Positions 1-11,040 are shown, numbered from the stretch's first letter. The stretch: DNA of 64,000 nt from Abelmoschus esculentus (GCA_035048815.1 JAUCBN010000012.1:10273001-10337000); one strand, 5' to 3'. Made by a program: numbers and translations. Notes: generated from the letters alone by a model not told the origin.

Positions 1-202
1 AAGAATAAAAGAACAAAGAGAAGATATAAAAAGAGATATTTGTATTATTCTCAATATTGACTTGTATACAATGTATTCACAAACTCATCTATTTATAGGC
101 ATAAGCAGTACATAATGTATTAAACTCTAATTAATGAAGATAATATTTCTAATGATAGAGTTTTTATTATGATAGACATCCATATAGATAATATTCATAA
201 CA
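1..202 (-). mobile_element. Ty1-copia LTR fragment (cut by window edge)
   Basis: This is the reverse complement of the copia LTR at 31940-32185. Read on the minus strand, the LTR begins TGTTATGAATATTATC at position 202 and runs off the left edge of the window. No polypurine tract adjoins it at 203, so it is more likely a 5' LTR or solo LTR than a 3' LTR. It holds no coding sequence. Confidence 0.8.
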
Positions 203-1104
203 CATTTTTATTTTTCTTGTTTTTCTCATCTCAATTCCTCGTAACTTCACTTCTTTCTTATGTATTTTCTCACAACTTATTTGAATTTTTTATTTATAAT
301 TTTTGATTCGATATCTAAGAAGTTAATAACTCATTTATTCAAAAATATTATTTATGAGATTCACTGTGTAAATTATTTTATGTAAGTTATTATTGTTTAA
401 TAATTTTTTTTAATATTTTTCATCTGTTAATTATTGAGTATAGTAAAAGATAATGTATAAATAAATTAATTTGTTTTTATACCTTTTATATTTAATTTTT
501 AATACTTATTATAAGGACCCTATTTTTAAATTTGTTTATTAGTCATTAAAATCTTAAAAACGATATTATTCTATTAAGGAATTTTATCTTTGAACAATAT
601 TTTTTAACATTACAATCGCATATTATCGAATTTATAAAAATTAATGAAACAAATAATTATAGGGTGTCACATATAAGTAAACAAAGACCGAATAGAACGG
701 TAAACTTTTTGCATATTCAACTTTAACACCGACACTAAGTGCATTAAATGTTATAGTTTCTATTGATATTCTATGATTATTTTTAAATTATAATAATTTT
801 GGAAAAATAATTAAATAATATCTTAGTTATTAACATGTTATATTTTAATATTTTAATTAATTTTTGATAAAATAATATTAAATATTATTTTTTTTTAAAA
901 AAATAGTACTTTATCGGTTTAAAATTAATGGAAAAATTGATGTATTATTATTATTATTATTATATTGTTTCCATGTAATTTTCTAACTCTCGGTGATTAG
1001 AACCAAACAAACAAAGATTTAAATTAATAAAAAGTACTTGAGGAAAATTTATTCTATAAACTTTTTTATCATATATGTGGTTTCGTCACTAAAATTCAGT
1101 CATT
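203..1104. other. AT-rich intergenic DNA with a block shared with the BAHD1 upstream repeats
   Basis: I see no gene here. Positions about 215-400 are clearly similar to 18890-19070 and 19745-19930, the spacer part of the tandem repeats upstream of BAHD gene 1, so the duplicated unit has a further diverged copy here. A short (TTA)n microsatellite lies near 943-963. The rest is AT-rich sequence without recognisable features. Confidence 0.6.
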
Positions 1105-1386
1105 TGTTATGAATATCTTTTTTTATGGTGGATATCCATATATTAAATAATACTTTAATTTACTTCATTATTAGAGTTTAATTCCAATTGAAATTAGGAC
1201 TTTCATCTACTTTATTTTTAGAGTTTAATTCCCATTGAAATTAGGACTTTCATTTTATGACTATAAATATAGACTTTTGGAGAAAATATTTTATAACCCT
1301 ACTTTCAGAATATAATACAAATCTTTCTTTTTGTCTTTCATTTTTGTTCAACAACTTATTTCTTGTTCTTTACTTTATTCAAAACA
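1105..1386 (+). mobile_element. Ty1-copia 5' LTR, 282-bp subfamily
   Basis: The LTR starts TGTTATGAATATC and ends in ACA. It matches the minus-strand LTR at 57598-57881 (284 bp) along its whole length. Both carry an internal direct duplication of about 46 bp built on AGAGTTTAATTCC, which the shorter 246-bp LTR at 31940 lacks. A leader beginning CGTTATCAGCACGAGAC follows directly, as at 30488, which identifies this as the 5' LTR of a plus-strand element. Confidence 0.8.
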
Positions 1387-1970
1387 CGTTATCAGCACGA
1401 GACTCTAACCAACGGAGGTGCTTGTCATTTGAATCTTAAAGAAGTTATTGAAAAGAATTTATTACTAGCATGAATCAAAAATAAGTTTTTCTCCCTCTAT
1501 TGTATTTTAATTATTGATTATTTTTCTCTCTTAATCTTTAACTTGATTTTTAATTTTTAAAAAATCATTGATTATTTGGTGTTTCTGTAGCGATAAAGTG
1601 GCTCAATTACCACGGTTCTTGTCAACAATTCCCGAAAAAGATTTTAACAAGATATTGACAACTAAATCTACAATATCTTCAACTTAGCTTAGAAAGTCCG
1701 ATATATTTTACTTATTTATCTTGATATGGTGGATAATTATTTATTCTTAAATTAAGGGATGATTGTTAAAAGCGTGAAATTATCATGTATCTAAAATACA
1801 ATGACATATACCAGTAGTGTTTTTCTTCTATTTAATTTGAGATTTTTTCTCTTTAGTTATGACAAATATTTATTTATTTTGAAGATGAAAGTTTGTGTTT
1901 TTAATTATGATTTAATTATTACATGAGATTGGAACAAATTTTGAACCTTTGATTAATTAATATGTTCTTT
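1387..1970 (+). mobile_element. Copia leader/5' UTR fragment
   Basis: The untranslated leader downstream of the LTR at 1105-1386 matches 30488-30830 (+) and the reverse complement of about 17056-17139. It contains no ORF of note. It stops where the CACTA-type end begins at 1971, so the element's gag-pol is missing from this side. Confidence 0.65.
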
Positions 1971-2117
1971 CACTACAGAAAAATGAGTTTTTTGCGGCGT
2001 TTTATAGTCCTATAGCGACGTTTTTTAGCGTCGCTAAAAACTTTTTCGGCGCTTAAAAAACGCTAAAAGAAACACCACTGAAACCAGCGCTGCAATTGTT
2101 CGCGGCGTTTTTTTAGA
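1971..2117 (+). mobile_element. CACTA (En/Spm-like) transposon end fragment
   Basis: The fragment begins CACTACAGAAAAATGAG, the form of a plant CACTA terminal inverted repeat. It is followed by subterminal motifs built on GCGGCGTTTT and GCGTCGCTAAAA in both orientations, as is usual for this superfamily. Only about 147 bp remain before Athila integrase sequence starts. I found no matching opposite end in the window and no transposase, so this is a broken remnant. Confidence 0.65.
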
Positions 2118-2965
2118 AGGATTTACCACTTTCTCAAGGATACTCTTTAATTCTCGGTTAGAAATTTCTACTAGCCCATTTGTCTGTGGGTGATATGCCG
2201 TGGCAATTTAGTGTGTAACTCCAAAACGCTGCAACATTTTGGCAATTAATTTATTATCAAAATGCTTACCACCATCATTGATTATTGCACTTGGCATTCC
2301 AAACCGCGTGAAAATGTTCTTATGAAGAAATTTATGAACGATTTTTACATCGTCTTCTGGACAAGCTGCAGCTTCAAACCATTTAGAAACGTAATCGACA
2401 GCAAGTAAAATATAAGTATTACCAAAAGAAGATGGGAAAGGTCCCATGAAATCTATACCCCATACATCGAATAATTCGATCTCTAGGATATTTTGAATTA
2501 ACATTTCATGTCTTTTGGAAATATTTCCCATCCTTTGAAAGCGATCACATTGCTTGTAAAAGTCATGGGCGTCTTTATAAAGAGTGGACCAATATAAACC
2601 AGATTGTAAAACTTTAGTAGTTGTTCGTGTTCCACCGAAATGTCCTCCATATGGTGAAGAATGACATTGCGAAGCATATTTTGTTGTTCTTCCTCTAGAA
2701 TACATATTCGAATAACTTGATCTGCACATTGCTTAAACAAAAGAGTCTCGTCCCAATAATAATGCTTAACATTATGTAGGAACCGCTTCTTTCCTTGATG
2801 AGTAAGATCATAAAGTATAACACTGCTAACTAAAAAGTTCACAAAATCGGTATACCATGATATTGCCGAGGCAATCATTAATTTTTCATCCGAAAATTCA
2901 TCATCAATCTCCCATGTATTTTCTTCTCCGTTTCCTTCTTCCAACCTTGACAAATGATCGGCCAT
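2118..2965 (-). pseudogene. Athila-like integrase (broken)
   Basis: Two overlapping reading frames (2208-2729 and 2498-2965) together encode the region after RNase H (MADHLSRLEEG), a zinc-binding HHCC-type segment and the start of the integrase core (WGIDFMGPFPSSFGN, with the first catalytic Asp in GIDFMGPF, then INDGGKHF where the second catalytic Asp is expected). The frame changes in the zinc-finger region, and a stop follows GVTH. Residual similarity continues to about 2118. This enzyme would have inserted the cDNA into the genome. As it stands it cannot be translated as one protein, and its third catalytic residue and C-terminus are not intact. Confidence 0.8.
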
Positions 2966-4780
2966 TTAATTTTCCTTTCCTTTCCTGTCCTTAATTTCAA
3001 TGTCAAGCTCTTGCAAAAGCAAAATCCAACGAATTGGACGAGGTTTGACATCTTTCTTAGCAATCAAATATTTAATTGCCGAATGGTCAGTATGGAGAAT
3101 TACCTTAGTACCAATCAAATAGGAACAAAATTTATAAAATGCAAATACTACTGTCAGTAATTCATTTTCCGTGGTTGTGTAATTTAATTGGGCGTCATTA
3201 AGGGTTTTACTAGCATAGTAAATCACATGAAAGATATTACCTTTTATTTGACCTAAAATTGCTCCTACGACAAAGTAACTTGCATCACACATTATTTCAA
3301 AGGGTAAAGACCAATCAGGTGGGACAACAATGGGTGCCGAGGTAAGTTGCTTCTTCAAGTTCTGAAACATCGTGTTGCATGATTCGTCAAAGTCAAAAGT
3401 TTTATCCTGCGCAAGCAAATTACGCAAAGGTTTATGAATTTTAAAAAAATTATAAATAAACCTTCGGTAAAAACCTACATGACCAAGCAAGCTTCGAATT
3501 CCTTTAATTGAAGTTGGTGGTGACAATTTCTCTATAACATCCACTTTTTCCCGATCAACTTCAATTCCCTTAGATGAAATCTTATGACAGAGGACAATTC
3601 CTTCATCTACCATAAAATGACATTTCTCCTATTTGAGAACTAAATCCGATTCTTCACATCTTATCAAAACTTTTTCTAAATTACCAAGGGAATTTTCGAA
3701 GCTGTCTCCAAAGACAGAAAAATCGTCCATAAAAATTTCTAAAAAATCCTCCACCATGTCCGAGAAAATAGCTATCATACACCTTTGAATGGTTGTCGGA
3801 GCATTGCATAATCCAAACGACATTCTTCTAAACGCATATGTTTCATATGGGCAATTGAATGTCGTTTTCTCTTGATCATTTGGTGCTATGGCAATCTGGT
3901 TGTAACCTAAATATCCTTCAAGAAAATAATAAAATGGTTTTCCTACAAGACGATCAAGCATTTGGTCAATAAAGGGCAAAGGGAAATGATCCTTTTTAGT
4001 GTCTTTATTTAACTTACGGTAATCAATGCAAACTCTCCAACCTGTAACAGTTCTAGTTGGAATCAATTCATTATTCTCATTGCTTACCACAGTCATACCT
4101 CCCTTTTTTGGTACACAATGTACCGGACTTACCCTCTTACTATTGGAGATAGGATATATAATATCGACATCAAGCCATTTGATGATTTCTTTCATAACCA
4201 CCTCCTTCATAGCTGAATTAAGTCTATTTTGCACCTTAATTGATGGCTTATGATCCTCCTCCAAAAGGATTTTGTGCATGAAAACCGCCGGACTAATTCC
4301 TTTTAAGTCAGCAATCATCTATCCTAAGGCCCTCTTATGCCTTTTCAACATGTCAATCAATTGCTCTTCCTGTTTTGGCTGTAAATTAAAAGATATTATA
4401 AGATGCAATGAATCATTATTTCCCAAATAAGCATATTTCAATTTCCCTAGCACTGGTTTCAATTCAAGAACTGGAGATTGCTCAATAGATGGTTTTGAAA
4501 TCTTACCTCCCTTACCTGAATAATAAACTGGTTCGAAGAACTTACCTGGACGACTAACTATCCAATTCGCTTCATGTTGTTCTTTGTCGTTTGGTTCTTC
4601 AAGTTTTTTATGTTCTTCAGGTTCGGCAATGCAATTGCCGAGGAAATTTTCAAGGATATCTTCTTCAACTCCAAAATTGAATTCAGTAGTTGCTTGGATG
4701 ATCTTACATTCCTCTAGATCATCCGTATGCTTAAGAGTGTGAAAAACGTTGAGCTTGACTTGTTGATCATTGACTCGCAT
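2966..4780 (-). pseudogene. Athila-like reverse transcriptase and RNase H (broken)
   Basis: Three consecutive frames cover this domain. 4319-4780 is the region leading into RT. 3629-4318 is the RT palm, with WRVCIDYRKLNKDTKKDHF, QIAIAPNDQEKT, FGLCNAPTTIQRC and the catalytic FMDD box. 2966-3613 is the RT connection (LLGHVGFYRRFI) followed by RNase H (MCDASYFVVGAILGQ, TTTENELLTVVFAFYKF, HTDHSAIKYL). In-frame stops separate the parts near 3626 and 4319. Normal function would be copying the genomic RNA into DNA and degrading the template. The YRKLN/DQEKTTF/FMDD combination is typical of the Athila clade. The stops rule out a working polyprotein. Confidence 0.88.
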
Positions 4781-4795
4781 CGTAAGTTCTCTCTT

Positions 4796-5600
4796 CTAGA
4801 CATTAATTAACGTCCTTCCCGTTGCTAAAAATGGTCTCCCAAGAATGATGGGTTTAAATTCGTCTGCTTCACAATCCAAAATAATAAAATCAACGGGAAA
4901 AATGAATTTATCGACCCTTACCAATATGTTCTCAATTTTCCCTTCTGGATGCACGTAAGATCTATCTCTAAGTTGCAACATCACCGTGGTGGGTCTAGCC
5001 TTTCCTATTCCCAATCGTTGGAAAACCGATTTTGGTATAAGATTTATGCTTGCTCCAAGATCGCATAGTGCCTTCCCTACATAATGATTCCCAATTGAGC
5101 ATGGAATTGTGAAACTTCCTGGATCCTTTAACTTCGGTGGCATCCTGTTGTGAAACATATCCATATATCCTTCCGTCACGGCAATAGTCTCAAACTCTCA
5201 TAACCTTGTTCTCTTATAAACAATATCCTTGTGAAACTTAGCATAATTCGACATTTGTTCTATTGCCTCAACTAACGGCAAATTAATATGAACTTGCTTC
5301 AGAATATTCAAGAATTTCTTGAATTGATATTCTTGATTTTGCCGTCGAAGCCTTTATGAAAAAGGTGGTGGCAATCGGATATCATCAATCCTCTCATTCA
5401 TTTGGAATTTGAGAGAGGGTCAAGGCATTAGGATTTGCCGCAGCATTTTCCGATTCCTCATTTTCATCATTTTTCGTCCTGTCTGCCGCGACATAATTCC
5501 TTTCTTGACTCGGTCTCTTCTTAGTTCTAGGAATTCCTCGGAACTGGACTATGAGTCTTAGTGAGTGTGTGCGTAGCTTTATCAAAGTTGGTTTTCTAAG
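4796..5600 (-). pseudogene. Athila-like gag C-terminus and aspartic protease (broken)
   Basis: The 4796-5179 frame is a retropepsin-like protease. It has FTIPCSIGNHYVGKALCDLG, the active-site segment DLGASINLIP (Leu in place of the usual Ser/Thr after Asp, as is common in this lineage), and the C-terminal ILGRPFLATGRTLI. Upstream, 5180-5600 holds the gag tail in more than one frame, with segments resembling the conserved FKKFLNILKQVHINLPLVEA and MSNYAKFHKDIVYK. Most of the gag N-terminal half is not recognisable. The protease would cleave the Gag-Pol polyprotein. A stop separates it from RT at about 4790. Confidence 0.75.
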
Positions 5601-6680
5601 TTCTAATCATTTTTCTAGCTCAAGACTTCCGACTAAGATTTTTCTTGGTTCTTTTTCTTTTCTTCTCCCGACATTAATATATAAATCTATATTTCTATAC
5701 ACATATTGCTTGAGCCAGTTTCGGGCACCTCAAGTGTTTAGCATATTCTCACTAGAGCCGGTGGTAGGCACCTCTAGTAAGTGGGAGAAACCTAAGTCCT
5801 AGAGCCAGTCATGGGCACCTCTATGGACTAAACTAGAGCCAGTGATAGGGACCTCTAGTATAAAATCTAAGCCTAAGTCCTTATTGTTTTTCAAAGAAAA
5901 TAACTTTTTGAAATCAACTAAGACTAGTAGTGTTTATGTGATTTCAGGCTTATAGTCTAATCCTAAGTACTAATCCTAAGAGACCTTTCCAAATTCAAGT
6001 CTGGTGAATGGTGTATACTGTTGCGGCGGCTAGAGAATATATTGTTGCCGAGGCAGTTTCAATAAAATTCAATAGACTTAAAAAAATTTGGCAGATTGAA
6101 ATTGCTGTAAAGACAGAAATTAAGGCAGTAGTAGGATAATCCAAATAATTTCCATGCTGACAGATATTTTTATAAGGCAAAGAATAGGATCAATACTCCC
6201 CCAAACTCGAGGGATGCATGTCCTCAATACATGTGTAAGGCAACAATAAAAGACAAGATAAAATTAGGAGACAAGGAAAAGATAAACCAATATTTATATG
6301 TCGTGTCTTTACCTCTTCAGTATCCTGAGGGTCTTTAGTTTGTGTGGAGTTTGTTGAGAAAGAAACTAAAAAAACTGCACTAGAAAACAATAATGAAGAA
6401 GTATGAAATAAAACGGGGGAGATTATGTTCTAGGGACGTAAACCTGTCGTCATATGTTCTTGGGTGGTCAGCCCTCCTTCACATTTTTCCGCCGAGGCAA
6501 CCTTCTTGGGCAGGACGACGAGCTCGATTTCAGGTTCGTTTTACATGCTTCATGGCTTCTCCTTCTTGAAATTCCTTCCTAAAAAATAACTCAAATATAA
6601 TTAAACTTATTTCCTAAAACAAATAAAAATAAAAAAAACTAAAAGCAAGAAAATAAAGAAAACAAAATTTAGTTGTCAAT
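5601..6680 (-). mobile_element. Athila-like leader region, non-coding
   Basis: This lies between the primer-binding site and the recognisable gag tail. It holds a degenerate tandem repeat at about 5710-5860 (four copies of a ~50-bp unit containing CTAGAGCCAG and GGCACCTCTA). At about 6190-6240 it has a segment reading, on minus, as GAGGACATGCATCC followed by TTTGGGGGAG, a phrase usually seen in the 3' untranslated part of Athila elements. I see no credible gag N-terminal ORF, so an internal rearrangement or deletion is likely. Confidence 0.55.
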
Positions 6681-6698
6681 CCCTGGCAACGACGCCAA
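6680..6698 (-). other. Primer-binding site of the Athila-like element
   Basis: On the minus strand the LTR end is followed after two bases by TTTTTGGCGTCGTTGCCAGG. This closely resembles the TGGCGCCGTTGCCGGGGA type of PBS, complementary to tRNA-Asp, that is characteristic of Athila-lineage elements. Two or three bases differ from that form. Confidence 0.75.
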
Positions 6699-6703
6699 AA
6701 ACT

Positions 6704-8122
6704 TGATGCGTGTTAGATATGCGCAATTTTAGTGCAAGTGAAAACGTCGCCAAGTAATAAAGTGATAAGTATCATCGGATATCGTCTCTACAGAAATTGG
6801 TATACCTAATATGCTTCCCTTAGTCTTCTTGCTCTGTAAAAAAAAATGAAGTAAAAAAACAATTAATTGGGTTGTGATTGAACTAAATAATAATAACTAA
6901 ATAAAGATAGAAAAATAAGATAAAGAAGGTAGCCAGGATCCAGTTATGTTGTATAGTGGAATTGATCAACTTGTTCTTGTCCAATGCAATTGTACAACAC
7001 TGCCTCGGCAGGACTGCAGATTACTGCTTCGATAGTGATGACACTCGTTCTCTGCGGCAATCTCTTGCTCTTAGGCAAACTTTACCAAAGTTTGGAAAAA
7101 TGTCCTTTAATGATTCCGCTTATCTCTAAGTCGAAATACTGTTGATGACCAGTCCTTGATGATACCTCTCGGCGTGAATCAATTATAATCACCAACCAAT
7201 CTCACACTTCTCTTAGCCGCTGAAACTCTTAACCTATCTCTAGGCTGAGTTAGTGTTTCCCGATTGAAACACCTTACTTATCCCTTTCGTGAATCTAACT
7301 CTCTAGATATTAGATAAATGGATTACTCACAACTTCTCTCTCGAGGTTGAATATAAGAACAAGGAATGACAAAGGATAAGCGAACTTCGATCTTTTATTG
7401 CATTGAGAACAAGAAACAAAGTTTAATCTCTTCACACTAATACTTTACAACCTTCACCTAAGCCTAAAGAAATAAAAACAAAGAAAACTCTAATTCCTAA
7501 GATGAATTCTCTAGTCACCGAATTTGATGATCTCTCTTCCTTGGGCGGCTATGGTTTATATAGGCTTGGTCTAGGGCAAACCTTTCCTAAGTAGGAATAC
7601 AACTTGGAGTAAAACACAAGTTAAGTACATAAATAAAAATATTTGTTTTATTTCCAAGTTTATTCCTATTAGGATTCTTTTCCCGTGTGGCCTTTGACCT
7701 TGAATTTTCGTGTGTTTTCCAGCTCTGATTTCTTTGCCACTTGTCTTAAAATGTTCACCTTATTTTTCTCTTCAGATCGCCTATAATATCAATATTTATT
7801 TTCCCGATGCTGTTGCGGCCTCAGTTGCTGCCGCGGTCTCAAAATGCTGTTGAGGCGGGTGCTTTTCTGTATTTTAGCTTTAGCTTCCAGCATCCATCTT
7901 CTTGTTTGGCAATTCCTATGATTCAGTTTCCTGTCTAAGAAAGAAAACCACCAAATGTATCTGTTTTATGCCAAATAGTAGATAAATTCATGAAATCCGT
8001 ATTCGGATGGTGAAATATGGAAAATACGCAGAAATATCTATTATCGCCTCTAATTTTGTCTTTATTAGCAATAATCGAGTGGGAAAATGATATAAAATAT
8101 GAGGACTTTTGGCCACTCATCA
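6704..8122 (-). mobile_element. Athila-like 5' LTR (about 1.42 kb)
   Basis: On the minus strand the LTR begins TGATGAGTGGCC at 8122 and ends CGCATCA at 6704, giving the short terminal inversion TGATG/CATCA. It directly precedes the PBS. No ORF of note lies inside. The bases to the right of 8122 belong to the Tekay-like chromodomain region, which is the insertion target. The partner 3' LTR is not in the window, so insertion age cannot be estimated from LTR divergence. Confidence 0.8.
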
Positions 8123-9505
8123 ATTCCTCCAAAGGACTTTCACCAAAAGAACACTCTTGTTACGAAGCCTTTTAACTTCTTGATCAAGGATCCGGACCGG
8201 TTCTTCTTCATAAGACAAGTCGGGATTCAATTTTAACTCTTCCGGTTCCAAAACATGAGAAGGGTCGGATCTGTACTTTCTCAACATTGAGACATGGAAA
8301 ACATTGTGTATCTTATCGAACTTACTAGGGAGAGCAAGACGATAGGCCATCGGGCTAATCCTTTCAATGACTTTAAAAGGTCTAATGAACCGAGGGCTAA
8401 GCTTTCCCTTTCTCCCGAATCTGAAGACTTTCTTCCAAGGAGAAACTTTTAGGAAGACCTTGTCTCCCACATTGTACTGAATATCTCTCTGTTTTAGATC
8501 TGCAGAAGCTTTTTATCTGTCGAAGTCTTATTTCAAACGATCATAAATAACTCGAATTTGTTCCTCGATTTCCCGAATCATTTGAGGTCCCAAAACTTTA
8601 TTCTCTACCAATTCGGACCAACATAAAGGAGTTCTACATTTCCTCCCGTATAAAGCTTCAAAAGGAGCCATCTGAATAGATGCTTGATAGTTATTGTTGT
8701 ACGCAAATTCCACTAAGGGTAGGGACTTTTCCCAATTCTTTCCAAAGTCTATAACACAAGCTCGTAGCATATCTTCCAATACTTGTATCACTCTTTCAGA
8801 TTAACCATCAGACTACGGATGGAAGGCGGTGCTAAGATGCACTTTAGTTCCGAGAGTCTTTTGCAAAGACTTCCAAAATCAAGACGTGAAGTTCGGATCT
8901 CTATCAAAAATGATCGATGTTGGCACACCATGTAACCGAATTACCTCACGTATATGCAACTCGACCAAGGTCTCCAAGTTCATATTCTTTCGAACAGGAA
9001 TGAAATGTATAGACTTGGTAAGTCTATCCACAATCACCTAGATAGCATCATTCTTTCTCGGTGTGACAGGCAAGCCAATAATAAAATCCATTGTTACTCG
9101 ATCCCATTTCCATTTAGACAATTCAATAGGTTAAAGAAGTCCTGTAGGAGCTTGGTGTTCAGCCTTAACTTTCTGACAAGTCAAATATCGGGACACAAAG
9201 TCAGTGATGGCTGCTTTCATGCCAGGCCACCAATACAAGGATTTCAAATCTTTATACATTTTAACGGAACCAAGATGAATCGAGAATGGACTTTGGCATG
9301 CTTATTGTAGAATATCTCTTTTCAATTCCTCATTATTTGGAACGCATACTCTATCTCTAAAGTAGAGCAATCCATTTGAATTGAGGGAGAATTCAACATT
9401 AGCTTTCGAATCAAGCTTCGATACAGTACCTTGAAGCTCAGAATCGGATTGCTGGAGATCCTTGATTCTCGTAATCAAATCAGATTGAACCTGGAGTTCA
9501 GACAA
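8123..9505 (-). pseudogene. Tekay-like integrase with truncated chromodomain region (broken)
   Basis: On minus, 9302-9505 carries the connector (ELQVQSDL, then LLYFRDRVCVPNNEELKRDI). About 8800-9300 holds the zinc-finger end and the catalytic core, with WDRVTMDFIIGLP and HGVPTSIIFDRDP readable between stops. 8528-8791 continues the core (LEDMLRACVIDFGKNWEKSL, EFAYNNNYQASIQMAPFEAL). 8120-8470 is the C-terminal GPY/F-type region (KLSPRFIRPFKVIERISP, YRLALPSKFDKIHNVFHVSM) and ends at VKVLWRN, the usual start of the Tekay chromodomain tail. The Athila LTR cuts it exactly there. Several stops make it a pseudogene. Confidence 0.85.
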
Positions 9506-9753
9506 ATATCATTGCTTTCGATATACTCGAAGATGAGAATTAAACAAGTTTGGGGATACAAGGGAATTTTCAAATCAGATACGAATACTCAAAGGAACTT
9601 ATAACATTTTAAAGTTATCAATTAACTTACCCAATATCGGTTTAGGACTAAGAGCATCGACCACCACGTTGGCCTTTCCAGATGGTAATCAATGACTAAT
9701 TCGTAGTCTTTTAGCAATTTCATCCACCTTATTTGTCTCAAATTCAAATCCTT

Positions 9754-10671
9754 CTAAGTTAGGAGGTATTTAAGGCTTTTGTGATCAGTGTATAGGTAAC
9801 ACTTCTCACCATATAAGTAGTGCCTCCATATCTTGAGGGCAAATATAATAGCAGCTAACTCGAGATCATGAGTCGGGTAGTTCAATTCATGAGGCTTCAA
9901 TTGCCTAGATGCGTAAGCAACCACATTATTTCCTTGCATCAAAACACAACACAACCCAGCCCCGAATGTGAGGCATCACTGTACACAGTGAATTCCTTGC
10001 CTGATTCTGGTTGAATAAGAACAGGAGCATGGGTCAAGGCTTACTTAAGCTGATCAAAGCTTCTTTGTTGGTCCTCTGACCATTCAAACAATTTATCCTT
10101 TCGGAGGAGTTTAGTTAAGGGCAAGGCAATCGTAGAGAATCCCTTAACAAACCTCCTATAATACACGACTAAACCAAGGAAACTTCTGACCTCACTAACA
10201 TTCCTCGGAGGTCTCTAATCCAAAATGGTTTGCACTTTCTTAGCATCAACTTTGATTCCTTCTGTCGAGATGACATGGCCAAGGAATGAAACTTCCGATA
10301 ACAAAAATTCACACTTGAAGAATTTGGTAAACAATTGACGTTCCTGAAGAGTCCTTAGAACAATTCGAAGGTGTTCTGAATATTCCTCCTTGTTTCGAGA
10401 ATACATCAGAATGTCATCGAAAAGACGACCACAAATTTATCAAGATGAGGCTTGAATATCCGATTCATAAGATCTATGAATGCAGCCGGGGCATTTGTCA
10501 ACCCAAATGGCATTATCAGGAATTCAAAATGGCCATAACGAGTCCTCAAGGCAGTCTTGGGGGCATCTCCCTTTTTCACTCTCATCTGATAGTACCTTGA
10601 TCAAAGATCAATCCGAGAGAACACCGTGTCATTCTTGAGTTGATCAAATAGATCTTCAATCCTAGGCAAAG
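9754..10671 (-). pseudogene. Tekay-like reverse transcriptase/RNase H (broken)
   Basis: Similarity starts in the RT fingers/palm at about 10671 (LPRIEDLFDQL-like reading) and continues through FGLTNAPAAF. The catalytic YIDD box near 10420 is disrupted by a small deletion. The frame then resumes as 10215-10406 with the thumb motif FLGHVISTEGIKVDAKK. RNase H follows in 9754-9954 with VVAYASRQLKPHELNYPTHD, ELAAIIFALKIWRHYLYG and YTDHKSLKYL. Frameshifts separate the pieces. A working copy would have copied the element's RNA. This one is dead at the catalytic site. Confidence 0.82.
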
Positions 10672-11005
10672 GGTCTCTTTAAACATTTTTTCTGTGTTTT
10701 TCGATTCATGCACAAGGATTTCATTGTTAAGGAGATCTCTCCATGAGTCTCAATGATATTCAAATCATCGACATACACAACAATGAAAAATTCAGAGCTA
10801 AACCTCTTAATAAAATGCTCAGGAAAATTAAATAATTCATATAACATTCTTCTAATAAGTATTCAATAAGGCGATTATACCAAATACGTCTAAATTGTTT
10901 CAATCCATAAAAGGATACATTCAATATGATTGAATAATATTCTCGAGAACTTTAATTAACTGCTTCTAGCAATCTAAATTTTTCTGGAAGTTTTATGTAA
11001 ATATT
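10672..11005 (-). mobile_element. Ty1-copia RT fragment (3' part of a split element)
   Basis: This matches 58630-58950 in the same orientation. On minus it encodes copia RT remnants, including the catalytic box in VVYVDDLNII and, further upstream, ELFNFPEHFIKRFSSEFF. It joins the decayed copia sequence at 13591 once the solo LTR at 11006-13590 is removed. Its own 3' continuation is lost at the junction with Tekay-like pol at about 10671. Confidence 0.78.
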
Positions 11006-11040
11006 TGTAACACCTGAAATCAAAAAAAAGAAAGGAAAGT

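Larger units (their letters stand above)
2118..8122 (-). mobile_element. Athila-like Ty3/gypsy retrotransposon, 3'-truncated
   Basis: Read on the minus strand the order is 5' LTR (8122-6704), PBS (about 6698-6680), leader, gag tail plus protease, RT, RNase H and integrase. Protein motifs (DLGAS protease, FMDD RT, QIAIAPNDQEKT) and a PBS resembling a tRNA-Asp complement point to the Athila lineage. The integrase runs out at about 2118 against the CACTA fragment, so the integrase C-terminus, any env-like region and the 3' LTR are lost. The right end lies inside a Tekay-like integrase/chromodomain, so this element inserted into that one. Several stops and frame changes make it non-functional. 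Confidence 0.85.
8123..10671 (-). mobile_element. Tekay/Del-like Ty3/gypsy pol fragment
   Basis: A decayed chromovirus-type pol lies on the minus strand. Its 3' side is cut at 8122 by the Athila insertion and its 5' side ends in mid-RT at about 10671, where copia sequence takes over. No LTR, gag or protease survives here. Domain order on minus is RT, RNase H, integrase, chromodomain start. Confidence 0.85.

Noticed and set aside
1257..1439. 60-residue ORF
   Set aside because: It spans the LTR-leader boundary of a copia element and has no domain.
8829..9310. Plus-strand ORFs of 70 and 118 residues
   Set aside because: They are opposite-strand shadows of the decayed Tekay-like integrase.
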